Shown here piece by piece: positions 44,430-53,381 of a stretch of DNA of 64,000 nt. The stretch covers positions 3,534,001 through 3,598,000 of the forward strand of contig NZ_JBHWAB010000001.1 in assembly GCF_042688525.2 (NCBI RefSeq), given 5' to 3'. Position numbers and translations under genes: made by a program. The notes beneath the pieces are model-generated. The model had not been told where the DNA came from, made no database searches, and saw only the letters and a list, made by a program, of their open reading frames with translations. Each line of letters starts with the position of its first letter. Position 1 is the stretch's first letter. Origin of the DNA: Haloimpatiens sp042688525. GTDB lineage: Bacteria > Bacillota > Clostridia > Clostridiales > Clostridiaceae.

Positions 44430-46268
44430 TTAATCAGTATATATATAATATTTCTTTACAATTGCTATCTTCTTCCAATATTTTTTCAATACCGGAAGTA
44501 CATAATAATCAAGTCCAAACACACTTCCAGTTCCGCCTATCAATGCAACTCCAGCAAATAAGTACCATAACATTTCATATGGTGCCATACCAGAAGACCA
44601 AACCATCATTCCCATAGCAATTGACATAATTGATGCAAGTGCTGTAAATAATCCAACTATCAATAGTATACCCACTATTATTTCTCCTATTACCATACCA
44701 GTTTGGAATACTTGAGCTAAACCTGTAAAGCCACCATCGCCATTGTAGAAGAAAGTATTCATAGACCAATCTACTATATTTTGTATAAAGTCTGGCACAG
44801 GTAAACTTTCTACAACTGTAGCTGCTGCTTCTGCCGTACTTGAAGCTGCTGATGCAGCACTTGTAGCATCTGCTGGTGGTGGTATTAAGAAGATATTAGT
44901 AGGATCTTCTAATATTTTTGGAAGTTTATGAAGTCCTTGTGACAACCATTTATAACCAACAAAAACTCTTAATAAAACTAACCAAAAATTTGGTGATGAT
45001 TTAGCAAAATGTCCACCAACAAGACTTCTTTTATCTTTAACATGGAAAATTTCATGTAACATATAAGACCAACATTTATTAAATCCAGCAACCTGGAAGA
45101 AATATACTAAATTTATAAAGTGCTTAACAAACATCGCAAAGAACCCAGATAGTCCAAAGAATTTACCAGGTTTTCCTATATGAGCTACACCATAACGTCC
45201 ACCTATACATACCATTGCTCCATGAAAAGCAGGTTTATATGTTTTCTTTTCTCCGCCCTTAATATCTGTATAAATATTATGTGCTACTAAAGGTGCTGAA
45301 TGCTCAGCATTTTCAACCATTTGAGGAACTGGTCTTTCTTGTCCTTCTGGAATATAAAATATGTTATCACCTGCAACATAAACATTTTCATGATCAAGTG
45401 ATTGTAATTTATCATTAGTAATAATTCTCTTTCTACCTTTTTGTTCTACCTTCATCTCGCCAACAACATCAGCACCTTCTACACCTGCTGCCCAAATAAC
45501 TGTATTAGCTTCTACTTTTCCTTTATCTCCTAATACAACTGAATCTTTTAAAACTTCTGTAATACCAGCACCTGTTATTATCTCAATATCTAATTTTTTA
45601 AGTCTTTTTTCTGCCTTTTTAATTAACTTATCAGGGAAAATTGGTAAAATTTTAGGCATTGCATCTACTACATATAACTTTACTTCTTCTTTATTTATAC
45701 TAAAGTCTTCACATAGTCTATTTTTCCATTCTCCTAATTCACCAATCATTTCTATACCTGTGAAGCCTCCACCTACAACAACAAAAGTTAACATCTTTTG
45801 TCTTTTTTCTTTATTAGGTTCTTTTGCTGCTTTTCTAAACATATGCAAAATGTGTTCTTTTAAATTAACAGCATCTTCATATGACCATAATTTATGAGTA
45901 TACTCTTTTGCACCAGGTATTCCAAAGAAAGTTGGCTGTGAGCCAGTAGCTACAACTAAATAATCATATTTATATGAGTCATTTTTAGCACTTATAGTCT
46001 TATTATTAAAATCTATATTTGTTACCTCATCTAATACAACATTAACCTTTCTTTTGGCAAATATTTTCTTTAAATCAATTCTTATAGAATCTTCAGGAAC
46101 CCTACCTGCTGCAACTTCGTGAAGTTCAGTAAGCATAGTATGATATGGCTTCTTATCAATAAGTGTAATTTCTATATTGTTTTCCTTTTTAAACTTCTTA
46201 GCAAGTTTTTTGGCAGTTAATACTCCAGCATAGCCACCGCCAATTACCACTATATTCTTGCTGCTCAT
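44430..46268 (-). CDS. ndh2: Type II NADH:quinone dehydrogenase with C-terminal membrane domain
   Basis: A 612-residue protein, start at the ATG of MSSKNIVVIGGG with AGGAGG upstream. Residues 1-380 are a two-dinucleotide-binding flavoprotein (GGGYAGVLTAKKL for FAD, GGGFTGIEMIGEL for NADH). The C-terminal about 200 residues are a DoxX-like region with four hydrophobic helices, separated by an Ala/Ser/Thr linker. Ordinary NDH-2 lacks this domain, but Ndh2 of the Listeria extracellular electron transfer locus has it. It oxidises NADH at the inner face and reduces the membrane quinone. Confidence 0.92.
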   Translation of the reverse strand: MSSKNIVVIGGGYAGVLTAKKLAKKFKKENNIEITLIDKKPYHTMLTELHEVAAGRVPEDSIRIDLKKIFAKRKVNVVLDEVTNIDFNNKTISAKNDSYKYDYLVVATGSQPTFFGIPGAKEYTHKLWSYEDAVNLKEHILHMFRKAAKEPNKEKRQKMLTFVVVGGGFTGIEMIGELGEWKNRLCEDFSINKEEVKLYVVDAMPKILPIFPDKLIKKAEKRLKKLDIEIITGAGITEVLKDSVVLGDKGKVEANTVIWAAGVEGADVVGEMKVEQKGRKRIITNDKLQSLDHENVYVAGDNIFYIPEGQERPVPQMVENAEHSAPLVAHNIYTDIKGGEKKTYKPAFHGAMVCIGGRYGVAHIGKPGKFFGLSGFFAMFVKHFINLVYFFQVAGFNKCWSYMLHEIFHVKDKRSLVGGHFAKSSPNFWLVLLRVFVGYKWLSQGLHKLPKILEDPTNIFLIPPPADATSAASAASSTAEAAATVVESLPVPDFIQNIVDWSMNTFFYNGDGGFTGLAQVFQTGMVIGEIIVGILLIVGLFTALASIMSIAMGMMVWSSGMAPYEMLWYLFAGVALIGGTGSVFGLDYYVLPVLKKYWKKIAIVKKYYIYTD

Positions 46269-46421
46269 TCTTTTTCCTCCTATCGTTATAATCCTACATT
46301 CAAAACCAAATAGACAATATTTTAACAATCATCTTTAAAAAAAATCCTAACAAGTCGCTTTTCCCACACAAAGATTTTATCATATGAACTCGAAATTTCT
46401 ATGTTTTTGTCGTTTTTGTTC

Positions 46422-46488
46422 ATAAATTTAATTTTGTTATTTTTGTTCATAACAAAATTAAATTTATATTGTTAATTTTATTAACAAT
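46422..46488. promoter_or_regulatory. Divergent ndh2-apbE promoter region with two palindromes
   Basis: Two structures lie between the divergent genes: a 19-base perfect inverted repeat, ATAAATTTAATTTTGTTAT and its inverse (46422-46440 and 46449-46467), and TTGTTAATTTTATTAACAA (46469-46487). The second resembles the clostridial Rex (NADH sensor) site TTGTTAA-N4-TTAACAA but its spacer is 5 bases, not 4. A third small palindrome ATACTGCAGTAT lies at 46644-46655 near the apbE start. The rest of 46269-46673 is AT-rich without a gene. Confidence 0.5.
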
Positions 46489-46673
46489 ATGTACATTATA
46501 TTAACTTTATTACTTATTAATGTTATAATTTAAAACATTGTTTAAATATAGGCTAAATTTTAACAATTTAAACCTTCCTAACCACTTACCCATATATCTT
46601 TTTACTTTTCTCATAATATTTTTAAACTGTATTGTAAAAAATAATACTGCAGTATAAAAGACAGGAGGCAAAT

Positions 46674-47738
46674 ATGAAATTGAAAAAAAAGCGAATAATA
46701 CTTCCGCTTGTAATTTTATTTATAGCTTTTTTGTTTATATCATATAGATTTTCTATTTTTAATTTTCATAAAGGTACAAAAGCAAACATTCCTAAAGATA
46801 AATCTGGATTTTTCTTGGGTACATATGTAAACATAAAAATTTACAATAATACCTCAGATAAAATATTTGATAATGTTTTTAATATATTAAAAGATATTGA
46901 AAACAAAATGAGTATAAACATTAATACAAGTGAAGTTTCTAAAATTAATCAAAATGCAGGTAAAGAGTCCGTAACTGTTTCTCCTGAAACTTTTGCAGTT
47001 ATAAAAAAAGGTCAATACTACTCTAACTTATCAAAAGGACATTTCGACATAAGCATAGGACCTTTAGTAAAACTTTGGGGAATAGGTTCCGACCATGCTA
47101 AAGTACCAACCCCTGCAGAAATAAATCAAAATAAAGTTAAAATAAATTATAAAAATATAGTTATAGATGATAAAAGTAAATCTGTAAAATTATCAAATAA
47201 TGGCATGATGATTGATTTAGGTGGAATTGCAAAAGGATATGTAGCAGATCAAATAGCCCAATACCTTAAATCACAAGATGTAAAAAAAGCAATTATTAAT
47301 CTAGGTGGAAATATATTCACTCTTGGTTCTAAACCAAATGGAGATAGTTGGAATATAGGAGTACAGAATCCTTTTAAATCAAGAGGAGAATATATAGGAA
47401 TACTTCATGTAAAAGATAAATCCATTGTAACTTCTGGAGTATATGAACGTTTCTTAGAAAAGGATGGAAAAAGATATCATCATATTTTAAGTCCTTTTAC
47501 TGGATATCCAGTAAATAATTCATTAATGAGCACTACAATTATTTCTAACAAATCAATAGATGGTGATGCTCTTTCTACAACTGCTTTTTCTTTAGGTTTA
47601 GCTGATGGAATGAAACTCATTGAATCATTAGATGGTATAGAAGCTATTTTCGTTAATGAAAAAAAAGAAGTTTATATAACTTCAGGATTAAAAAATAAAT
47701 TTAATCTTACAAATGAAAACTTTAAACTTATATATTAA
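46674..47738 (+). CDS. apbE: FAD:protein FMN transferase, membrane-anchored
   Basis: A 354-residue ApbE-family enzyme that transfers FMN from FAD to Thr/Ser in flavinylation motifs of extracellular proteins. An N-terminal transmembrane helix (about 8-25) without a lipobox Cys keeps it at the outside. Motifs are FFLGTYVNIKIY, IDLGGIAKGYVADQIA and DGDALSTTAFSLG (metal and FAD binding). It is divergent from ndh2 and would modify the FMN-binding protein and the reductase of the island. GGAGG precedes the ATG. Confidence 0.92.
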   Translation: MKLKKKRIILPLVILFIAFLFISYRFSIFNFHKGTKANIPKDKSGFFLGTYVNIKIYNNTSDKIFDNVFNILKDIENKMSININTSEVSKINQNAGKESVTVSPETFAVIKKGQYYSNLSKGHFDISIGPLVKLWGIGSDHAKVPTPAEINQNKVKINYKNIVIDDKSKSVKLSNNGMMIDLGGIAKGYVADQIAQYLKSQDVKKAIINLGGNIFTLGSKPNGDSWNIGVQNPFKSRGEYIGILHVKDKSIVTSGVYERFLEKDGKRYHHILSPFTGYPVNNSLMSTTIISNKSIDGDALSTTAFSLGLADGMKLIESLDGIEAIFVNEKKEVYITSGLKNKFNLTNENFKLIY

Positions 47739-47753
47739 TAATTTAAATAATAA

Positions 47754-48010
47754 TTCAACTTTCGCAGTAAAAAAATACTGTCTAGCGAAGGGAAATGATA
47801 TATTGCGTAAGAAACATTTGAACAAAGTTTACAAGTTCTTAGCTTTACGAATTTGAAAAAAGTTATTTTTTAATTACTGATTCCTATGGAATATTAATTA
47901 AAAAATCTTTTTTCAATATGAGTAAAGCTTAGAACTTGTTACTGAAGTGAAAGGTTTCTAAGCAAGATATCATTTCCCGTAGCGGCTGTTTTTCACCTGC
48001 GAAAGTTGAG
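47754..48010 (+). mobile_element. MITE copy 7, full length 257 bp
   Basis: Starts TTCAACTTTCGCAG and ends CTGCGAAAGTTGAG, flanked by a perfect 7-bp duplication ATAATAA (47747-47753 and 48011-48017). Sequence is nearly identical to copy 5, including the inner palindromic insert. It separates apbE from the U32 peptidase gene and lies just upstream of that gene's ribosome site. Confidence 0.93.
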
Positions 48011-48045
48011 ATAATAAAAAACTTCAAAAAGAAAGGCGATTTGAT

Positions 48046-49971
48046 ATGTCTAGATTTTTCAATAATCAACAAGTAGAATTACTTGCCCCTGCTGGCACTT
48101 TTGAAATATTTAAAAAAGTAATTCAAAGTGGTGCAGATGCTGTATATTTTGGTGGGAAAATTTTAAATATGCGTATGCATAGAAAAGATTATAATTTTAC
48201 TAATGAAGAGATAGTTGAAGCTGTAAAAATTGCTCATTCATTAGATAAAAAAGTTTATATAACAGTAAATAATTTATTTGGACAACAAGATTTAAAAGAT
48301 GCAGAAAATTATTTAAGATTTTTAGAACGTGTTCAAGTTGATGCACTTATAATTCAAGACTTTAGTATATTTGAATTTATTAAAACTTTAAATTTAAATC
48401 TCAATTTACATTCCTCTGTAATGATGAACGTTCACAATTTAGAAACTATTAAAACTCTAAAAAATTTAGGTATTACTAGAGTTGTTGCATCAAGAGAAAT
48501 AGATTTAAAAACTATCAAAACTCTTTATTCTCAAACTAATATGGAATTTGAATATTTTGTTCATGGTGATATGTGCGTTGTTCATGGTGCTCAATGTTTA
48601 TATAGCGGAATGCTTTTTGGAAAAAGTAGTAATCGCGGGCACTGCATGAAACCTTGTCGATGGAACTTTAAAATAAAAAAAGATGGATTTGTTTATGATA
48701 CAAAATATCCAATGGCAGTTAAAGATATGTGTATGTATGAGCATATCCCTGAATTGATTGAAGCTGGTGTTGTTTCTTTTAAAATTGAAGGTAGAATGAG
48801 AGATTCTGAATACTTACTTAAATTAATTAATTATTACAGTGATGCCATTGATAGATATATTAATGATCCTATTTGTTATGATAGAAAAAAACATTTTAGT
48901 TACATATATGAAAATAGAAAAAGAGATTTATCTACAGCCTATGCTTTTGGAAAACCTGGTATTAAAAATATAAACAGAAGATATGAAGGTACTGGAAAAT
49001 TTTATAGCCATGGTAAAGTTTTTAGTAAACCAATTGAAGAGTTTGAATTAACAGGAACTAGAATAAATGAAATTAAACATACTTTAAATAAAAACACTAC
49101 TTCATCTAAAAAACCTATTATATCTGTAAAAGTTAATTCCTATGAACAAGCAAAAGCTGCTTTAGCTGAAGATGTTGATACTGTTTATCTATCTGGAGAT
49201 GTTTTTCAACCTGATAAACCTTTTAATAAAAATGAAATACTTGAATTAACTAAAAATAAGAAGAATACAAAAATTTATCTTGGTTTACCAAGAATGATGT
49301 TTGAACAAGATTTTTCTAAATATAACCATTTACTTACTAATAATCAATTAAATATAGATGGATTATTAGTAACAAATTTAGGCGCCTTACATAAATTCAA
49401 AAATTTAAATTTAGATTTAGTTGGTGATTATTGTTTAAATATTTATAATCAAAAAGCTGCAAACTTTTATAAAAAGCAAGGTTTATCTACAGCTACTCTT
49501 TCAGTAGAAGCACCCCTTTTAGATGCAGCTGAAACAATAAAACATTCACCAATTCCTATGGAAATGATTGTTCATGGTTCACCAGTAGTTATGTATTTGG
49601 AACATGATTTATATGAAAACTTAAATATTTATAAACCTATTGGTAAAGAAAATAATCTTCACACTAATAACAAAGTACTTGTATTAGTTGATGATAAAGG
49701 ATATGAACATCCTGTTTTTCGTGATAATCAAGGCAGAAATCATATAATACTATATAAAGATTTATGCTATTTACCAATTTTAAAAGAACTTAATAATAAT
49801 GGATTAAATCGCTTTAGAATTGAAGGCTGCCACTATAACGTAGAGGAATTAATAAAAATTATTCGTACTTACAAATGTGCTATAGATGATTTAACTCAAT
49901 GTGAAAATTTATTTAAAAACTTTTCGCCTACATATGCTGGTTTTACTTTTGGTGCTTTTCAATTTAACTAA
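48046..49971 (+). CDS. U32-family peptidase-like protein (RlhA/YhbU-like)
   Basis: A 641-residue protein with the N-terminal LLAPAGTFEIFKKVIQSGADAVYFGG signature and the Cys-rich DMCVVHGAQCLYSGML...GHCMKPCRWNF region. In RlhA such cysteines bind an iron-sulfur cluster used for hydroxylation of 23S rRNA. The long C-terminal extension has a second barrel-like repeat. The family is also called peptidase U32, though many members are RNA-modifying. It is translated 12 bases before the aminotransferase and so forms an operon with it. AAAGGCG lies upstream. Confidence 0.85.
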   Translation: MSRFFNNQQVELLAPAGTFEIFKKVIQSGADAVYFGGKILNMRMHRKDYNFTNEEIVEAVKIAHSLDKKVYITVNNLFGQQDLKDAENYLRFLERVQVDALIIQDFSIFEFIKTLNLNLNLHSSVMMNVHNLETIKTLKNLGITRVVASREIDLKTIKTLYSQTNMEFEYFVHGDMCVVHGAQCLYSGMLFGKSSNRGHCMKPCRWNFKIKKDGFVYDTKYPMAVKDMCMYEHIPELIEAGVVSFKIEGRMRDSEYLLKLINYYSDAIDRYINDPICYDRKKHFSYIYENRKRDLSTAYAFGKPGIKNINRRYEGTGKFYSHGKVFSKPIEEFELTGTRINEIKHTLNKNTTSSKKPIISVKVNSYEQAKAALAEDVDTVYLSGDVFQPDKPFNKNEILELTKNKKNTKIYLGLPRMMFEQDFSKYNHLLTNNQLNIDGLLVTNLGALHKFKNLNLDLVGDYCLNIYNQKAANFYKKQGLSTATLSVEAPLLDAAETIKHSPIPMEMIVHGSPVVMYLEHDLYENLNIYKPIGKENNLHTNNKVLVLVDDKGYEHPVFRDNQGRNHIILYKDLCYLPILKELNNNGLNRFRIEGCHYNVEELIKIIRTYKCAIDDLTQCENLFKNFSPTYAGFTFGAFQFN

Positions 49972-49983
49972 GGAGGTAGTGTT

Positions 49984-51258
49984 ATGCCTAATTACATAGG
50001 TTCTAAAAAAATCATAGAAAAGAAAAAAGAATATTTATATCCTTGCACTCACCATTTTTATAAAAATCCTCCTCAAATAGTAAGGGGAAATATGCAATAC
50101 CTTTACGATTCTGAAGGAAAAGAATACCTAGACTTCTTTGCTGGAGTTTCTGTAATGAACTGTGGACATTGTAATCCAAAAATACTTGAAAGTACAATTA
50201 ATCAAATGAAGACCCTTCAGCATACTACAACTATTTATTTAACTCAACCTATGGTTGATTTAGCAGAAAAATTATCTCATATATTGCCTGGAGATTTAAA
50301 ACATTCTTTCTTTTGTTGTACAGGTTCAGAGGCCAATGAAGGTGCTCTTTTATTAGCTCGTTTACATACAGGGAAGAAAAATTTTATAGCATTAAATAAT
50401 GGACTTCATGGTCGTACTCATTTAACCATGAGTGCAACATCAATTCCTATGTGGAGATCTGATCCTTATTTAGATGATTGTGTTACATTTGCACCTAATG
50501 CATATAATAAAAATAAAACTTGCGAAGAAGCTGCAAATGACTCCTTAGCTGCAATAGAAAATATTATTAACACTAAGGGTTCTGAAAACATTGCTGCTTT
50601 AATATCTGAACCCATTCAAGGTAATGGAGGTATTATCACTCCTCCAAAATGGTATTTTAAAAAATTAAAAGAATTACTAAAAAAGCATAATATACTTTTA
50701 ATTATAGATGAAGTACAAACAGGTTTTGCAAGAACAGGAAAAATGTTTGCTATAGAAAACTATGCTGTTGTTCCTGATATAATGACAATTGCAAAAGCTT
50801 TAGGAAATGGAATGCCTATATCTGCATTTTGTACAAATTCAGACATAGCAACTTCTTTTTCAAAACCATCTGCATCTACTTTAGGTGGAAATCCTGTTTC
50901 ATGCGCTACAGCAATTGCTGTATTAGATTACATTAAAGATAATAATTTATGTAAAAGAGCTAAAAACTTAGGTGAAAAATTAAAAGAAGAATTAATAAAA
51001 CTAAAAAATAAATATCCAATTATAAAAGATGTTAGAGGCATAGGACTTATGCTTGGCGCTGAACTTGTAAAAGAAAATGGTGAACCTGCTAGTTACGAAA
51101 CTGATTTTATATTAGAATCACTAAAAGATAGAGGGATTCTGCTAGGTAAAAATGGATTAAACAGAAACGTTTTAGCTTTTCAACCCCCTATCATTATTAA
51201 TGAAGATAATATAACTTTCTTAATAAAAGAATTGGATAATGTATTAAAATTAATTTAA
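49984..51258 (+). CDS. Class III pyridoxal-phosphate aminotransferase
   Basis: A 424-residue aminotransferase of the ornithine/4-aminobutyrate/AGXT2 group. It has LDFFAGVSVMNCGHCNP, FFCCTGSEANEGAL (phosphate loop), ISEPIQGNGGI, LIIDEVQTGFARTGKMFA with the ring-binding Asp, and MTIAKALGNGMPI with the Lys that binds PLP. The amine donor cannot be read from sequence. A GGAGG site is 5 bases upstream. Its 3' end overlaps the convergent GH26-like gene by 9 bases. Confidence 0.88.
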   Translation: MPNYIGSKKIIEKKKEYLYPCTHHFYKNPPQIVRGNMQYLYDSEGKEYLDFFAGVSVMNCGHCNPKILESTINQMKTLQHTTTIYLTQPMVDLAEKLSHILPGDLKHSFFCCTGSEANEGALLLARLHTGKKNFIALNNGLHGRTHLTMSATSIPMWRSDPYLDDCVTFAPNAYNKNKTCEEAANDSLAAIENIINTKGSENIAALISEPIQGNGGIITPPKWYFKKLKELLKKHNILLIIDEVQTGFARTGKMFAIENYAVVPDIMTIAKALGNGMPISAFCTNSDIATSFSKPSASTLGGNPVSCATAIAVLDYIKDNNLCKRAKNLGEKLKEELIKLKNKYPIIKDVRGIGLMLGAELVKENGEPASYETDFILESLKDRGILLGKNGLNRNVLAFQPPIIINEDNITFLIKELDNVLKLI

Positions 51259-53076
51259 AGCACTGCTTTTCCTAACTGTTATTGGTACTTTTATATTGGT
51301 TCCATTTTTATATTGAACTTCCATATTAATGATGTTATTTCCTTGTTTTATTCTAAACATTTGTTCAAATCGTACAAAAGGATTTGATTTAAAAATAAAT
51401 TTTGTATTATTCAATGAAATAGATTTTATTTGTTGATCCAGTACTTTTCCTGAAAATTTCCATAAAGAATCCTCTGTTACTACTGTTCTATTGGGAAAAA
51501 TTAACCCCTTTCCTAATAGAGTAGATATCATTGGATGGGTAATAACTGAAGAATCTTTTAATGCTTGTTTAAATGCTTCTTGACTATTTTTTGATGAATT
51601 TATCCTAAAATCATATTTTCCATCAGCATAATTAAACCATATAACTAACTTTATATTAGGATACCTCTTAGGTATTTTTTTGAAAACATCTTGTATAAAA
51701 GCAGCTTTACTTCCACCTTGTTCTACAGAACTAAATTCTCCAATCATCATAGGTTTATTGGGAAAATCTCTTAAATATGATTTATATAAATTACTATACA
51801 ATTCATCAAAAGATTTAAATTTATTTCCATCAATATTACCAAAATTGTATGCAGTAAGTCCTACCCAATCTACATATTTGCTTCCTGGGTAATAAACAGA
51901 TTCCTTATTGAAACTACAATTTGGAATATTTTTTGATGTAGGATTCCATACAAAATACGTATTTTTGCATCCTGACTTTCTAAAATAGTCCACTAAATAT
52001 CTATAACCTATTTTATATAAGTCAGGGTCATTATATGTATATCTACAACTCCAACCTGTCCATTCACCATTCATTTCATTACAAAATCTTATAAATATTG
52101 GAGCTTGTATTGATTTTACTCCATTAGCCCAAGAAGAAAGGTATTTATCATAATCACCATTTATTAATTTTACAATAGAGACTTCTTTATCCTCTTGCTT
52201 ATTTTGAAGATGTAATGTTATTACTGGTGCTCTTCCATCCTCAACTACTTGTTTAATATAAGATTGATAATTTGAAGCCACAGAAAAATATATCATCTGA
52301 GAACCCAAATGAGTATCAAGACTTTTTTCTACATCATATATCTTTACTGATGGATATCCATTAAAGGTTCCGTAAGTAACTTTGTTTTTAGGAATATGTA
52401 ATGTATTTTTTTCAAATGTATATTTTATTTCTGGAGAATACTTAGAAGTATCTATATTTTTATTTAGGTCAGTGAGATTTGTATTTGTGAATTTCATAGA
52501 TGCAATTAACTTTTTTACTTGATTTTTTAGTACACTGAATTTTTTATCATTTGTCTTTAATTGAATAGTATATACTTTATTTTTATTTATTACAAAAAAA
52601 TAACTATATTTATTTAAATCATTCTTTATACCATTAATTTTTTTTCTACTATAATCATAATTTGCTACTGGTAAATTATTTATAGTTATTCTTTGCTTAT
52701 AATACACATTTTTATTAACACTCTTCAAAACATTATCAATATAATCCCCATAGTTTTTAAATTTAGAAAATATATCATCATAAAATATATCAATTCTAAA
52801 ATCACTTCCATACATTCTTACATAATCAGTATCACGATGTTTATCTAAATTCCATGTTTTAGGATAATTGAAACTATATCCATACCGTGAATTTATGTAT
52901 TTATTTTTATCTCCATAGTTTTGAATAGAACTAATATTAGGATTTAGTGTTATATCTTTAGATTCATCTGTCCAAAGTGCATTATACGTAACAGGAGTTT
53001 GAGCTAAAGCAATTCTCATAGAACTTAATATTGTTATACAAAATACACAAAATAGGATTTTAAAATTTTTACCCAT
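51250..53076 (-). CDS. Secreted GH26-like glycoside hydrolase (short paralog)
   Basis: A 608-residue secreted protein with a clear signal peptide (ILSSMRIALAQ). Residues about 55-195 form an unrecognised beta-rich N-terminal domain (NSRYGYSFNYPKTWNLDKHRDTD), perhaps PsbP-like. Residues about 215-520 form a GH26-type barrel: the likely acid/base in IRFCNEMNGEW, and the likely nucleophile in MMIGEFSSVEQGG. The C-terminal about 85 residues are one Ig-like unit. It is a shorter paralog of the neighbouring gene. Substrate unknown; a mannan-type polysaccharide is the usual GH26 target. Confidence 0.8.
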   Translation of the reverse strand: MGKNFKILFCVFCITILSSMRIALAQTPVTYNALWTDESKDITLNPNISSIQNYGDKNKYINSRYGYSFNYPKTWNLDKHRDTDYVRMYGSDFRIDIFYDDIFSKFKNYGDYIDNVLKSVNKNVYYKQRITINNLPVANYDYSRKKINGIKNDLNKYSYFFVINKNKVYTIQLKTNDKKFSVLKNQVKKLIASMKFTNTNLTDLNKNIDTSKYSPEIKYTFEKNTLHIPKNKVTYGTFNGYPSVKIYDVEKSLDTHLGSQMIYFSVASNYQSYIKQVVEDGRAPVITLHLQNKQEDKEVSIVKLINGDYDKYLSSWANGVKSIQAPIFIRFCNEMNGEWTGWSCRYTYNDPDLYKIGYRYLVDYFRKSGCKNTYFVWNPTSKNIPNCSFNKESVYYPGSKYVDWVGLTAYNFGNIDGNKFKSFDELYSNLYKSYLRDFPNKPMMIGEFSSVEQGGSKAAFIQDVFKKIPKRYPNIKLVIWFNYADGKYDFRINSSKNSQEAFKQALKDSSVITHPMISTLLGKGLIFPNRTVVTEDSLWKFSGKVLDQQIKSISLNNTKFIFKSNPFVRFEQMFRIKQGNNIINMEVQYKNGTNIKVPITVRKSSALN

Positions 53077-53300
53077 AGGTCCCTCCTTAATTATTGATTT
53101 TTTTACTGAATCATACTATAAATTTTTAAGTATGTTCTTTGTATTTTCCACTTATATATATTTTCGTATCGAAATTTATCACATTTAGTAGAAATTATGT
53201 ATTTGTTAGAATATTTTTCACATATAAGAATTATTTTCGAAAAAATAAAAGCAAAGTCACGTATTGCATAAAAAAATTTTTACTTTGATAAGAAATCATA
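53077..53300. other. Intergenic region, part of a 305-base gap
   Basis: AT-rich spacer between the two GH26-like paralogs. Apart from the terminator at 53301-53342 and the promoter that must serve the downstream gene I see no feature. Confidence 0.5.
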
Positions 53301-53342
53301 AAAAAAGTTACTATGATATATTTACTATCACAGTAACTTTTT
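53301..53342 (-). terminator. Terminator of the large GH26-like gene
   Basis: AAAAGTTACT and AGTAACTTTTT with a TGATA/TATCA inner stem, 40 bases beyond the stop of the gene. Confidence 0.8.
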
Positions 53343-53381
53343 ATTAAAAACTAAATTTTTGCCACTTATTATTTTAAGATT

